DNA of 64,000 nucleotides from Mycobacterium sp. (lineage in GTDB: Bacteria > Actinomycetota > Actinomycetes > Mycobacteriales > Mycobacteriaceae): positions 124,001 to 188,000 of the forward strand of contig JACPVR010000018.1 of NCBI GenBank assembly GCA_016197405.1, in the 5' to 3' direction. The translations under genes and the position numbers were made by a program. How positions within the stretch are numbered: the stretch's first letter is position 1; each line of letters opens with the position of its first letter. The notes under the pieces are model-generated. The model was given only the letters and a program-made list of their open reading frames with translations, was not told where the DNA came from and did no database searches. Positions 1-8,532 of the stretch are shown one piece after another.

Positions 1-300
1 GGGCACGACGCCCGCCGCGATGGGACGGAACCGCTTCGTCGGGTGTTGCCGGTCGGCCTCGACGTCGCGTGCATCGTTGATCAGGTAGATGCACGATGCC
101 GCCATGCAGAACACCACAAAGGCCACACCGACGCGGGTGAGCAGGAATCCGTAGTCATATTCGACATCGGTGCCCAATGCCGCCAACGGCGCCACCAGCA
201 CGAGAAGGTTCTTCACCCACTGACGTGGCCTGAGTGCCTTGACGATTCCGGCTGCCAGATTCTTCGGCGGAGCGGCCACCGTGGTCGGTTCTTCGCTCAT
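1..300 (-). CDS. ubiA: Decaprenyl-phosphate phosphoribosyltransferase, UbiA family (partial, 3' end beyond window)
   Basis: The first 100 codons of a leftward gene are present and the rest lies off the left edge. The protein reads as a UbiA-superfamily prenyltransferase. An Asn-Asp-x-x-Asp-x-x-x-Asp motif (NDARDVEAD, residues 75-83) marks the Mg/diphosphate site, preceded by hydrophobic segments around residues 31-45 and 55-74. In mycobacteria this enzyme (Rv3806c) joins phosphoribose to decaprenyl phosphate in the inner membrane, the first step toward the arabinose donor DPA used for arabinogalactan and lipoarabinomannan. The start ATG lies two bases after the stop of the PAP2 phosphatase gene, so the two are almost certainly co-transcribed and act in sequence on the same pathway. 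The assignment is strong from both motif and gene order. Confidence 0.93.
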   Translation of the reverse strand, partial: MSEEPTTVAAPPKNLAAGIVKALRPRQWVKNLLVLVAPLAALGTDVEYDYGFLLTRVGVAFVVFCMAASCIYLINDARDVEADRQHPTKRFRPIAAGVVP

Positions 301-302
301 TT

Positions 303-842
303 TCAGCGCACGCCTTTCTTGCCGATCCGCCCCTGCACGGCCTGCGCCGCCTTCGCGGTCAGAGTTCCGACCACGACTCCGGCTGCCACATCCGAGGGAT
401 AGTGCACGCCGAGTACCAACCGGGACAACGCCATCGGGGGAACCAGCACCACCGGCAACGGCAGGCCGGTGGCGCGTCCCAGCAGCACGGCCGCCGCAGC
501 GGTCGACGTGGCATGCGCCGACGGGAAGCTGAGCTTGCTCGGGGTCCCGACGTTGACCGCGATGTAGGGGTGGTGCGGACGTGGCCTGCGGACCACGCGT
601 TTGATCACGACCGCGGCGGCATGCGCCGCGAAAGCGCCTGCGCCGGCGGTGATCCAGTCACCGCGACGGGACGGGAACAGCACCGCCCCCAGCGCGGCGA
701 CCACCAACCAGCCGAGGGAGTGCTCACCGAAATGCGACAGTGCCCGGGCACCGGGCAGCACACCGGGGCGGCCGGCCAGGGTCGCCTGGACGACGACCAG
801 CGCGGCATCCTCCCCCCGGGGCGGCGCCGGTTGCTCAGTCAT
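303..842 (-). CDS. PAP2-family phosphatase, probable decaprenylphosphoryl-5-phosphoribose phosphatase (Rv3807c-like)
   Basis: This 179-residue membrane protein has the three PAP2 signature blocks: Lys81-x6-Arg-Pro, Pro-Ser-Ala-His at 107-110, and Ser140-Arg-x5-His147-x3-Asp151. Hydrophobic segments flank these motifs. The second block has Ala where most family members have Gly. In M. tuberculosis the equivalent gene (Rv3807c) sits between glfT2 and ubiA and is thought to remove the 5-phosphate from decaprenyl-phosphoribose-phosphate during arabinan donor synthesis. Its ATG overlaps the 3' end of glfT2 by 8 bases and its stop is two bases before the ubiA start. The catalytic family is certain; the exact substrate is inferred from context. 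Confidence 0.93.
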   Translation of the reverse strand: MTEQPAPPRGEDAALVVVQATLAGRPGVLPGARALSHFGEHSLGWLVVAALGAVLFPSRRGDWITAGAGAFAAHAAAVVIKRVVRRPRPHHPYIAVNVGTPSKLSFPSAHATSTAAAAVLLGRATGLPLPVVLVPPMALSRLVLGVHYPSDVAAGVVVGTLTAKAAQAVQGRIGKKGVR

Positions 843-2769
843 TCCCGGATTCCAGCAGCACCGTTTCCCACTTCTGCTTGCTGGTCAGCACCGGCAGCGC
901 CTCGCGGTAAACCCGGCGCATCCGATTGAACTTGCGCGCCAACAGGATCTGGCGACGGACCGACTCGCGCAGCAGTTCGAACATCTTGGCGCGATCACGC
1001 TGCCGGTACACCACACCACGGCCGTCCGCGGTCGTCACGGTGACACCGTCGACGCGGCACAGCGAGAACCACCGGGCGTCCTGCGTCGCCACGTTGATCT
1101 GCGGGCGCACATGGTGCGCCGGATCGTGCGGCTTGAGCTGGTGCAGGACACCACGGGCCAGCCGGGTCGAGATCGTCAGCGGGCTGGTCGGGATGTTGAC
1201 CTTGCGACGCCACTTCTTGTCCGACGGTGTCGGCAGCGCGGTGGCGCTGGGCAGCACCACGGCATCGGGGAACTGCTGGCGCATCGCGCGGACCTCGGGC
1301 AGCGCGGACTCCAGGATGGAGAAGATGTGCTCGGGTCCGGCCAGGAAGTCGTCCATCGCCTTGTTCTGGATGGCGACCGTCGAATATTCAAGGCAGAGAA
1401 GGTGTTTGAAGGTCGCCTTGAGATGGCTGGCCAGCAGCCCGCGGATATTGCCGTCCCAGTGGATGGCCGCCACCACCAGCCGGTTGCGCAGGTGGAAGTA
1501 GGCCTGCCAGTCGATGGCGTCGTCTTTGTCGCTCCAGGCCATGTGCCAGATCGCGGCGCCGGGCAGCGTGACGGTCGGATAACCGTGCTCACCGGCGCGC
1601 AGTCCGTACTCGACGTCATCCCATTTGATGAACAGCGGCATCGGCTGACCGAGTTCCTCGGCGACCGACCGCGGGATCATGCACATCCACCAGCCGTTGA
1701 AGTCGACGTCGATGCGCCGGTGCAGCAACCGGCTGCGGTACTCCTCTTCGTCGTTGAGCGGGTACTTGGCGAAGTTGTGGTCGTACTCGGTGTTGACCGC
1801 GCCGCTCCACATGAAGTTCGCCGCGTCGACCATCTCGCCCATGACGTGCAGGTGCGAGGGCTCCTGCAGGTTGAGCATCTGCCCGCCGATGAGTGTCGGC
1901 ACCTTGGCGAACCGGCTCAGCGCCAGCGCCCGCAGGATCGAATCCGGCTCGACCCGGATGTCGTCGTCCATGAACAGGATCTGTTCGCAGTCGGTGTTCT
2001 TCAGCGCCTCGTACATGACGCGGCTGTATCCACCGGAGCCGCCGAGGTTGGGCTGATTGTGGATCACCAGCCGATCACCGAGCGGCGCGGCCGCCGCGGC
2101 GAAGCCCGGATGGTCGACAGCCTTGGCGGTGCCCTGGTCGGAGACGATGACGGCGCTGATCACCTGATCCACCAGCGGGTCGGAGGTCAGCGCGGCCAGC
2201 GCGTTGACGCAGTCCGACGGCCTGTTGAACGTCGGGATACCGATCGCGACGTTGGCACGCGCAGGCGCCTGCTGCGGTGCGTACCAACCCGCGCTGTGCA
2301 CCGTGACGCTGCTGTCGGTGGTGATGTCGAACCAGATCCAGCCGCCGTCCTCGAACGGGTCGAGCCCGATCTCGAATTCGGTGACGGCCGGCTCGCCCGC
2401 ATCGGCGCTGGAGGCTTCGGCACCGCTGACGGTGATACGCGAACCCGTCGCCTTGGAGCGGTACACGTCGACACGCGCCGAGCCGGTCAGCTCCACGCGC
2501 AATACCACCGACTCCAGCGTCGACCAGCGGCGCCAGTAGCTGGCCGGGAAGGCGTTGAAGTAGGTCGCGAAGGACACCTCGGACTCGGCGCCGATCTCCA
2601 GCGTCGTGCGGGTGGGGGCATGTGCCCGCCGGGCGTTGGTGTCGGATTCCTCGATGTAGAGCTTGCGGACGTCGAGCGGTTCGCCGGGGCGCGGGAGGAT
2701 CACGCGCGAGAGCAGGCTGACCGCTCGCGACTCCGCGGTGTGGAGCGGACCGGAGGGAATGTCACTCAT
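835..2769 (-). CDS. glfT2: Galactofuranosyltransferase GlfT2
   Basis: This 644-residue protein is a GT2-family glycosyltransferase that polymerises the galactan chain of arabinogalactan, alternating beta-1,5 and beta-1,6 galactofuranose from UDP-Galf at the inner membrane. The N-terminal beta-rich domain covers roughly residues 1-170. The GT-A fold begins near residue 172, and the metal-binding Asp triplet is at 268-270 (FMDDD). A Trp-Asp-Asp-Val-Glu stretch further on matches the catalytic region. The start chosen is the ATG that opens MSDIPSG, two bases beyond the glf stop, because it gives the usual family length (about 637). The same frame stays open upstream through glf without a stop, which would give a false 973-residue protein. 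The gene follows glf in the same operon. Confidence 0.96.
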   Translation of the reverse strand: MSDIPSGPLHTAESRAVSLLSRVILPRPGEPLDVRKLYIEESDTNARRAHAPTRTTLEIGAESEVSFATYFNAFPASYWRRWSTLESVVLRVELTGSARVDVYRSKATGSRITVSGAEASSADAGEPAVTEFEIGLDPFEDGGWIWFDITTDSSVTVHSAGWYAPQQAPARANVAIGIPTFNRPSDCVNALAALTSDPLVDQVISAVIVSDQGTAKAVDHPGFAAAAAPLGDRLVIHNQPNLGGSGGYSRVMYEALKNTDCEQILFMDDDIRVEPDSILRALALSRFAKVPTLIGGQMLNLQEPSHLHVMGEMVDAANFMWSGAVNTEYDHNFAKYPLNDEEEYRSRLLHRRIDVDFNGWWMCMIPRSVAEELGQPMPLFIKWDDVEYGLRAGEHGYPTVTLPGAAIWHMAWSDKDDAIDWQAYFHLRNRLVVAAIHWDGNIRGLLASHLKATFKHLLCLEYSTVAIQNKAMDDFLAGPEHIFSILESALPEVRAMRQQFPDAVVLPSATALPTPSDKKWRRKVNIPTSPLTISTRLARGVLHQLKPHDPAHHVRPQINVATQDARWFSLCRVDGVTVTTADGRGVVYRQRDRAKMFELLRESVRRQILLARKFNRMRRVYREALPVLTSKQKWETVLLESGND

Positions 2770-2771
2770 GC

Positions 2772-3977
2772 TTATGGGCTTTCTTCGGGTCCGGCCAGCG
2801 GCGCACCATCGACGAGGTGCGGTGCCAGCGTGTTGTCGTACATATTGAGCGCACTGGCGATGGCCATGTGCATGTCGAGGTACTGGTAGGTACCTAGCCG
2901 GCCGCCGAAGAGCACGTTGGCCGATGCCGTCTCCTGGCGGGCCAGGTTCCGGTAACCGGCGAGCACGGCGCGGTCGGTCTCGGTGTTGATCGGGTAGTAG
3001 GGCTCGTCGTCGTTGTCGGCGAAGCGCGAGTACTCGCGCATGATGACGGTCTTGTCGCTCGGGTAATCCCGCTCGGGATGGAAGTGCCGGAACTCGTGGA
3101 TCCGGGTGTAGGGCACGTCGGCGTCGTTGTAGTTCATCACCGGTGTGCCCTGGAAATCGCCGGTGTCGAGAACTTCGGTCTCGAAGTCCAGCGTGCGCCA
3201 GCCCAGCCGGCCCTCGGAGTAATCGAAATAGCGGTCCAGCGGACCGGTGTAGATCACCGGCGCGTCCGGCGAGGCGGCGCGGAGTTCGTCGCGGACGTCG
3301 AACCAGTCGGTGTCGGTACGGACCTCGATGCGCTCGTCGGCGGCCATGTTCTTCAGCCACGCGGTGTAGCCGTCGACCGGCAGGCCCTCGTAGGTGTCGT
3401 TGAAGTAGCGGTTGTCGAAGGTATAGCGCACCGGCAGCCGGTTGATCACCGCGGCGGGCAGCTCGACGGGATCGGTCTGCCACTGTTTGGCGGTGTAACC
3501 CTTGACGAACGCCTCGTAGAGCGGGCGGCCGATCAGTGAGATGGCCTTCTCTTCGAGGTTCTTCGCGTCCTCGGTCTTGAACTCGGCGGCCTGTTCGGCG
3601 ATCAGCGCGCGGGCCTCGGCCGGGGTGAAGTAACGGCCGAAGAACTGCGAGACCAGGCCCAGCCCCAGCGGGAATTGGTAGGACTGTCCCTTGTAGAGCG
3701 CGAATACCCGGTGCTGATAGCCGGTGAAGTCGGTGAACTGCCGCACGTAGTCCCACACCCGCTTGTTGGAGGTGTGGAACAGGTGGGCACCGTACTTGTG
3801 TATCTCGATACCGGTTTGCGGTTCCGGCTCGGAGTAGGCGTTGCCTCCGAGGTGTTCGCGCCGTTCAACGACGAGAACACGTTTGCCCAACTGGGTTGCC
3901 ACGCGCTCAGCGATCGTCAGACCGAAGAATCCGGATCCGACGACGAAGAGATCAAAGCGATCGGTCATCGGAGGCAA
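2772..3977 (-). CDS. glf: UDP-galactopyranose mutase
   Basis: This 401-residue flavoenzyme converts UDP-galactopyranose to UDP-galactofuranose, the donor used by GlfT1 and GlfT2. The N-terminal dinucleotide fold (VVGSGFFGLTIAERV, about residues 11-25) binds FAD. The stretch with HKYGAHLFHTSNKRVW is typical of the mutase active site, and the C-terminal region with FGGRLGTYQYLDMH closes the substrate pocket. Length matches the mycobacterial family (399). The annotated start gives MPPMTDRF; an internal ATG three codons later is equally possible. It is the first gene of the leftward cell-wall operon and diverges from erp across a 172-base gap that must hold both promoters. Confidence 0.97.
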   Translation of the reverse strand: MPPMTDRFDLFVVGSGFFGLTIAERVATQLGKRVLVVERREHLGGNAYSEPEPQTGIEIHKYGAHLFHTSNKRVWDYVRQFTDFTGYQHRVFALYKGQSYQFPLGLGLVSQFFGRYFTPAEARALIAEQAAEFKTEDAKNLEEKAISLIGRPLYEAFVKGYTAKQWQTDPVELPAAVINRLPVRYTFDNRYFNDTYEGLPVDGYTAWLKNMAADERIEVRTDTDWFDVRDELRAASPDAPVIYTGPLDRYFDYSEGRLGWRTLDFETEVLDTGDFQGTPVMNYNDADVPYTRIHEFRHFHPERDYPSDKTVIMREYSRFADNDDEPYYPINTETDRAVLAGYRNLARQETASANVLFGGRLGTYQYLDMHMAIASALNMYDNTLAPHLVDGAPLAGPEESP

Positions 3978-4149
3978 GGGTATCCGACCGCCGGGGTCCT
4001 CCTTTCCCGGCGCGCGTCTCTCCCGGGTGCCTAACGGTGGAACATCGCGATTCGCTCACGATTGCGCATCGTCACTCTTTTCACAGCAGTCCCACCCGTA
4101 CCATCGAAATCGTTGCTAGCCAACGAACCAAAGTATTGAGGAGACTTCC

Positions 4150-5079
4150 GTGCCCAACCGACGTCGACGCAAGCTCTCGACAGCCATGAGCGCAGTCGCC
4201 GCCCTGGCAGTCGCGAGTCCGTTTGCAGTGGTCGCTATTTCCGAATTGACAACCAACGCCGCACCCGCGCCGCAGGAACACGAGTTCACGCAGGCCGCTG
4301 TGGTCACCGATCTACCCAACGAGCTGCTCTCCGCGCTGTCGCAGGGCCTGTCGCAGTTCGGCATCACCATGCCGCCGCTGCCGACCGGTCTGAGCCCCGC
4401 GGGTGCCCAGCCGATCAGCGCCGGGCCGACTCTGACGACCCCCGGTCTGGCCTCCCAGGGCCTGACCACCCCGGGTCTGACGACGCCTGGCCTGACGACC
4501 CCCGGTCTGACCACACCCGGTCTGACCACGCCAGGTCTCACGACCCCCGGTTTGACGACCCCTGGTCTGACGACCCCCGGTCTGACGACGCCTGGCCTGA
4601 CGACGCCGTCGGCCAGCCTGACCGATCCGGCGCTGACCAACCCGGGGCTGACCACACCAGGTCTGACCACGCCGGCAGCCGGTACGAACCCGCTGCTGAC
4701 GTCGCCGACGGCGTCCGGACTGGGCCTGCCCAGCGAGACGCCGATCAGCACGCCCATCGGGCTGGATCCGACGGCAGGCACCTACCCGATCCTGGGTGAC
4801 CCGCTGCTCGGTGCCGCCCCGGCGGCCGCGCCGTCCGGCGGTCTCATCAGCGATCTGAGCAGTGCGGCCAATCAGCTCGGCGCCGGCCAGGCGATCGACC
4901 TGATCAAGGGCATCGTGATGCCCGGCATCATGAGCGCGATCCAGCAGGCCGCTCCGGCGGCCACGGGTGCGGCAACCACTGCCGCCTCGACGGCGGCGCC
5001 GGCGGTCGAGGCCGCCGGTTCGCTCCCCGCGGCGGCGGCCTCGGCCGTCACCTCCGCAGCATCGGCTGCGGGCGCCTAG
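4150..5079 (+). CDS. erp: Exported repetitive protein Erp (PirG)
   Basis: This 309-residue exported protein starts at GTG, with a GAGGAG ribosome site at 4138-4143. An Arg-rich N-terminus and a hydrophobic stretch (about residues 11-33) followed by an Ala-rich site form a signal peptide. The middle carries ten perfect tandem Gly-Leu-Thr-Thr-Pro pentapeptides (residues 104-153) and further degenerate copies up to about residue 175. The C-terminal third is Ala-rich with amphipathic stretches. Erp is a mycobacterial surface protein needed for normal cell-envelope integrity and virulence in M. tuberculosis, where the repeat is usually written PGLTS. It lies divergent from glf, as in M. tuberculosis (Rv3810). 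Its biochemical role is unknown. Confidence 0.95.
   Translation: MPNRRRRKLSTAMSAVAALAVASPFAVVAISELTTNAAPAPQEHEFTQAAVVTDLPNELLSALSQGLSQFGITMPPLPTGLSPAGAQPISAGPTLTTPGLASQGLTTPGLTTPGLTTPGLTTPGLTTPGLTTPGLTTPGLTTPGLTTPGLTTPSASLTDPALTNPGLTTPGLTTPAAGTNPLLTSPTASGLGLPSETPISTPIGLDPTAGTYPILGDPLLGAAPAAAPSGGLISDLSSAANQLGAGQAIDLIKGIVMPGIMSAIQQAAPAATGAATTAASTAAPAVEAAGSLPAAAASAVTSAASAAGA
4459..4608 (+). repeat. Ten 15-bp tandem units encoding Gly-Leu-Thr-Thr-Pro in erp
   Basis: Ten consecutive in-frame 15-base units each encode GLTTP. The protein repeat is perfect while the DNA varies at synonymous third positions (ggc/ggt, acc/acg/aca, ccc/ccg/cct/cca). Selection is therefore acting on the peptide rather than on the DNA. 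Imperfect units (for example LTDPALTNP) continue to about 4674. Confidence 0.95.
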
Positions 5080-5106
5080 GACCTGGGGGCTGCGAAACCT
5101 GAACCA

Positions 5107-5173
5107 AACGACACCGCAGGGTGGGCTCGTCCCTCGACCCCCCTCGTGAGCCCGTAGGCCCTGCGGTGTCGTT
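5107..5173 (+). terminator. Long hairpin after erp, probable terminator
   Basis: A 15-base perfect inverted repeat (5107-5121 with 5159-5173, arm aacgacaccgcaggg) encloses a second shorter stem (gggctc 5123-5128 with gagccc 5148-5153). It begins 28 bases after the erp stop. A weak T-rich stretch (gttttcacttt) follows. It most likely ends erp transcription before the amidase gene. Confidence 0.75.
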
Positions 5174-5248
5174 GCAGGTTTTCACTTTGTGCGGCTACAT
5201 ACCGTGTCGAAACATCAGCAACATTCGGCACATGCGTAACATCGGGCC

Positions 5249-6955
5249 GTGCCTCGGCGCCGGTTACTGTCGCGACTCCTCAGCAGGGCTCTGCCCTCGC
5301 AGCGAGTGGTCGTCCGCCGTTCGAGCGCACCGACCCGGCGCGTACCGCGCAATCTGCTGACCGCGATCGCGGCCACCGCCGTCATCCTGCCGTGGGCCGT
5401 CGGCGGTCTCCCCGGTGAGGACCACCCACCGCGCGCCGACGACACCCGCCTGGCGGCGCAACCCCTGGCCGGCCTCGGCGGCGGCGAGACCATCCGCGAG
5501 ATCAGCCAGGCCACCCCGTTCTCGATGGTCGCGCTGACCGGTGGCGACCTGTCCGGTACCACCGCGAAAGTCCGGGCCAAACGCGCCGACGGCAGCTGGG
5601 GACCCTGGTATCACGCCGAGGCGCTGATCTCGACGGCATCCGATTCTGCGAGCGCTCCCTCGCACGGTCCACGCGGCACCGATCCGGTTTTCGTCGGGAC
5701 CACGACGGCGGTGCAGATCGCGGTGACGCGCCCACCCGGCGCACCCGTGACCACCGCACCCGAACACAGCTCCGCCGACTCCGGCGCCCTGGGCTACATC
5801 CCCGCCAACACCGAAGCCGCCTTACCGCAGAACCTTTCGGTGGTGCTCATCTCACCGCCGGCATCACCGATCGACGCGCAGTGGAATCCGCCGGTCGGCG
5901 CGCTGGCCCCCGGGCAGCCGCCCAACATCATCACCCGCGCGCAGTGGGGCGCAGGCAATTCCACTGGCTGCGGCGGACCCCGGTATGACGACGGCGTGCG
6001 AGCCGCCATCGTGCACCACACCGCGGGCAGTAACGACTACGCACCGCAGGATTCGGCGGCCATCGTCCGCGCCATCTGGGCGTATCACACGCTGACGCTG
6101 GGCTGGTGCGATATCGCCTACAACGCGCTGGTCGACAAGTACGGGCAGGTCTTCGAGGGCCGCGCCGGAGGTATCGACCGGCCGGTCGAGGGGTCGCACA
6201 CCGGCGGGTTCAACCGGGACACCTGGGGTGTGGCGATGCTCGGCGATTTCGAGGACGTCCCGCCCACCGATATCCAGCTGCGCAATGTCGGCAGGCTGAT
6301 CGGCTGGCGCCTGGCGATCGACCACGTCGACCCCAAGGGCACGGTAACGCTGCCGTCGGCGGGCGGTCCGTACAGCAAGTTCGCCGCCGGCACGATGGAG
6401 ACGCTGCCGACGGTCTTCACCCACCGCGATGTCGGCAACACCGAATGCCCCGGCGATGCCGCATACGCCCGGATGAACGAAATCCGGGACATCGCCGCAC
6501 ATTTCAACGATCCACCGGGACCACAAACTCTGGAGGACCGGCTGCGCGGCGGTGCCATCTACGCCAAATGGCAGGCCATCGGCGGTGCCAACAGCGCCCT
6601 GGGTGCACCGATGGCTCCCGAGGCCACCGCCACCGGCGCGGCGCGCTACGCCCGATTCGCCAACGGCGCGATGTACTGGTCTCCCGAGACGGGAGCCGAA
6701 CCCGTCACCGGAGCGATCTACGACGCCTGGGCCTCACTGGGATTCGAACTCGGCCTACTCGGACTGCCGACGAGCGCGGAGATCGGCGAACCCCAATGGG
6801 TGGTGCAGAACTTCCAGCACGGCACGTTGAACTTCGACCGTGAGACGCACCTGGTGACCCGCGTCGTCGACGGCGTCGCGCAAATTCTGCCGCCGCCACC
6901 ACCGAACGGACCGCCGGTTCAGCTGGAGCGGTTCACCCCGATCAGCGCGGACTAG
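5249..6955 (+). CDS. Secreted N-acetylmuramoyl-L-alanine amidase with peptidoglycan-recognition domain and LGFP-type repeats (Rv3811-like)
   Basis: This 568-residue exported protein starts at GTG. A basic N-terminus and hydrophobic segment (about 36-52) suggest a signal peptide or anchor. The PGRP/amidase-2 domain runs from about 226 to 410. Probable zinc ligands are in VHHTAG (His256 or His257), THRDVG (His392) and the ECPGD block (Cys400). After it, residues 430-530 contain LGFP-like units (GGANSALGAPMAPE; LGLLGLPTSAEIGE), which in actinobacteria bind or anchor in the cell wall. The enzyme should cut between muramic acid and L-Ala of peptidoglycan. It corresponds in order and layout to Rv3811. 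No PE_PGRS gene follows, unlike in M. tuberculosis. Confidence 0.9.
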   Translation: MPRRRLLSRLLSRALPSQRVVVRRSSAPTRRVPRNLLTAIAATAVILPWAVGGLPGEDHPPRADDTRLAAQPLAGLGGGETIREISQATPFSMVALTGGDLSGTTAKVRAKRADGSWGPWYHAEALISTASDSASAPSHGPRGTDPVFVGTTTAVQIAVTRPPGAPVTTAPEHSSADSGALGYIPANTEAALPQNLSVVLISPPASPIDAQWNPPVGALAPGQPPNIITRAQWGAGNSTGCGGPRYDDGVRAAIVHHTAGSNDYAPQDSAAIVRAIWAYHTLTLGWCDIAYNALVDKYGQVFEGRAGGIDRPVEGSHTGGFNRDTWGVAMLGDFEDVPPTDIQLRNVGRLIGWRLAIDHVDPKGTVTLPSAGGPYSKFAAGTMETLPTVFTHRDVGNTECPGDAAYARMNEIRDIAAHFNDPPGPQTLEDRLRGGAIYAKWQAIGGANSALGAPMAPEATATGAARYARFANGAMYWSPETGAEPVTGAIYDAWASLGFELGLLGLPTSAEIGEPQWVVQNFQHGTLNFDRETHLVTRVVDGVAQILPPPPPNGPPVQLERFTPISAD

Positions 6956-6968
6956 CGCGCCGGGGCTG

Positions 6969-7784
6969 CTACAGCCACCAGCGTTCGAGTACGCGGGCCA
7001 GCCCGTCGTCGGAGTTGGACGTGGTGACCTCGTCGGCGGCGGCCAGCGCGTCGGGGTGGGCGTTACCCATCGCAACCCCGTGCCCGGCCCAGCGCAACAT
7101 CGGGACATCGTTGGGCATGTCGCCGAAGGTGATGACATCCCCCGCGGTGATACCCAGTGGCGCGGCGATCTCGTCGATACCGGTGGCCTTGCTGATCCCA
7201 CGCGGCACGATCTCGATCAGACCGTTGTTGGTGCTGTAGGTGATATCGCCGTCCGCGCCGACGTGCCCGGCCAGGGCCGCCGCCATATCGGCACTGCGCG
7301 CACCGGGTTTGCGGATCAGCAGTTTGACCGCGGGCGCCGACAGCACCTCGTCGAGCGACACCTCGGTGTTGTCCGGATTAAGCCAGGCGTGCTCGTAGCC
7401 CGGTGAGCTGACGAACTGTGGGGTGGCGGCGTCATGTGCGCTGCGGCCGACGCGCTCCACGGCCAGGCCCGCCCCGGGGATGATCCGGGCCGCGATATCG
7501 GCCAGTGCGAGCAACTGTTCGGTCGACAGCGTTCGTGCCGAGACGATCTTGTCGGTCGCCGGGTCATAGATCACCGCGCCGTTGGCGCACACCGCCATGG
7601 GCGCGAATCCCAGCGCGTCGACGATCATGCCGATCCAGCGCGGCGGGCGCCCGGTGGCGAGCACGAACCGGGTACCGGCGTCGACGGCGGCGTGCACCGC
7701 AGACCGGGTGCGCGCGGTGATCTTTTCGTCATCGTCGAGCAGGGTGCCGTCGACATCGGTGGCGATCAGAGCCGGCAGGGTCAT
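6969..7784 (-). CDS. HAD-superfamily phosphatase, Cof type (Rv3813c-like)
   Basis: This 271-residue cytoplasmic protein opens with the HAD motif I Asp-x-Asp-Gly-Thr (DVDGT, 10-14). A motif II Thr lies near VLATGRP, and a C-terminal motif IV block reads TFGDMPNDVPML. The cap region between about residues 80 and 190 has the C2B cap pattern of Cof/YbiV-type sugar or cofactor phosphatases. The substrate cannot be told from sequence. The gene directly follows the acyltransferase gene on the same strand with no gap (stop at 7785, start at 7784). It may be part of that small lipid-related operon, as in M. tuberculosis. Confidence 0.88.
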   Translation of the reverse strand: MTLPALIATDVDGTLLDDDEKITARTRSAVHAAVDAGTRFVLATGRPPRWIGMIVDALGFAPMAVCANGAVIYDPATDKIVSARTLSTEQLLALADIAARIIPGAGLAVERVGRSAHDAATPQFVSSPGYEHAWLNPDNTEVSLDEVLSAPAVKLLIRKPGARSADMAAALAGHVGADGDITYSTNNGLIEIVPRGISKATGIDEIAAPLGITAGDVITFGDMPNDVPMLRWAGHGVAMGNAHPDALAAADEVTTSNSDDGLARVLERWWL

Positions 7785-8528
7785 CTAGGTTCCAGTCCTT
7801 TTGCGCGCACGCTCGGCCAACTCGGCCTCGTCGAGCCGGCTGGCCTCGGCGGGCGTCGGGGCGCCGCCGCCCAGCCGACGGGGCACCCAGTATGCGCCAG
7901 CGGGGTGCGGGTAGTCGTCTTGAACCCGGTGCAGCAGTGTGGTCATGGTCGCCCGCAGCGCCGCACCCAGCTCGGCGGGAGCGCCGACAGGCGACAGCGG
8001 CTCGCCGACGGCGACGGTGATCGGTAATTTTCTGCTGGACAGGTTTTTCGGGTGGTCCTTGGTCCACAGCCGGTGCGCACCCCAGACGATCAGCGGGATC
8101 AGCGGGACGCCGGCTTCCAGCGCCATCCGGACCGCACCGGATTTGAAATCCTTGAGCTCGAAGCTCCGGCTGATGGTGGCTTCGGGATAGACCCCGAGAA
8201 TTTCGCCCTCGCGCAGCCGTTGCACCGCGATCGGGTAGGCGTCACCACCGGCGCTGCGGTCGACCGGGATGGTGCCGGACTGCTTGATCAGGAAGTTGAC
8301 GAACTTGACCTCCTGCATCTCGGATTTGATCAGGAAACGCATGCGGCGGTTTCGGCGTGTGGCGGCCAGCGCAGCGGGCAGGAAGTCGACGTAACCGGTG
8401 TGGTTGATCGCGACCACGGCACCACCGCTGGCCGGAATGTGTTCCAGCCCCACGAACGTGATGGCCGTTCCGGTGGCCCGTACGGCCAACCCGGCGGCGA
8501 TCTCCAGGCTGCGGAAAACCGGTTCCAT
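7785..8528 (-). CDS. 1-acylglycerol-3-phosphate acyltransferase family protein (PlsC-like), copy 1
   Basis: This 247-residue protein has the LPLAT/PlsC motifs: the catalytic His-x4-Asp at His43/Asp48 (NHTGYVD), and a YPEATISR block that matches the phosphate-binding EGTRS-like motif. An N-terminal hydrophobic segment suggests membrane association. Such enzymes transfer an acyl chain from acyl-ACP or acyl-CoA to a lysophospholipid or related acceptor. The ATG at 8526-8528 was chosen over a further upstream Met because it aligns with the start of the neighbouring paralogue (both begin with a Glu-Pro-Val sequence). It is a tandem paralogue of the next gene; M. tuberculosis has three copies at this place (Rv3814c-Rv3816c). 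Confidence 0.88.
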   Translation of the reverse strand: MEPVFRSLEIAAGLAVRATGTAITFVGLEHIPASGGAVVAINHTGYVDFLPAALAATRRNRRMRFLIKSEMQEVKFVNFLIKQSGTIPVDRSAGGDAYPIAVQRLREGEILGVYPEATISRSFELKDFKSGAVRMALEAGVPLIPLIVWGAHRLWTKDHPKNLSSRKLPITVAVGEPLSPVGAPAELGAALRATMTTLLHRVQDDYPHPAGAYWVPRRLGGGAPTPAEASRLDEAELAERARKRTGT

Positions 8529-8532
8529 GCGG

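Noticed and set aside
601..2889. A 762-residue rightward open frame
   Set aside because: It runs antisense to glfT2 with skewed composition and no recognisable domain, typical of high-GC shadow frames.
835..3756. A 973-residue leftward open frame covering glfT2 and part of glf
   Set aside because: It is glfT2 extended upstream in a frame without stops through glf; the extra 330 residues are not protein-like and glf is intact in another frame.
4459..4674. Tandem 15-base repeats as a possible CRISPR-like array
   Set aside because: They are in-frame codon repeats in erp with no spacers.
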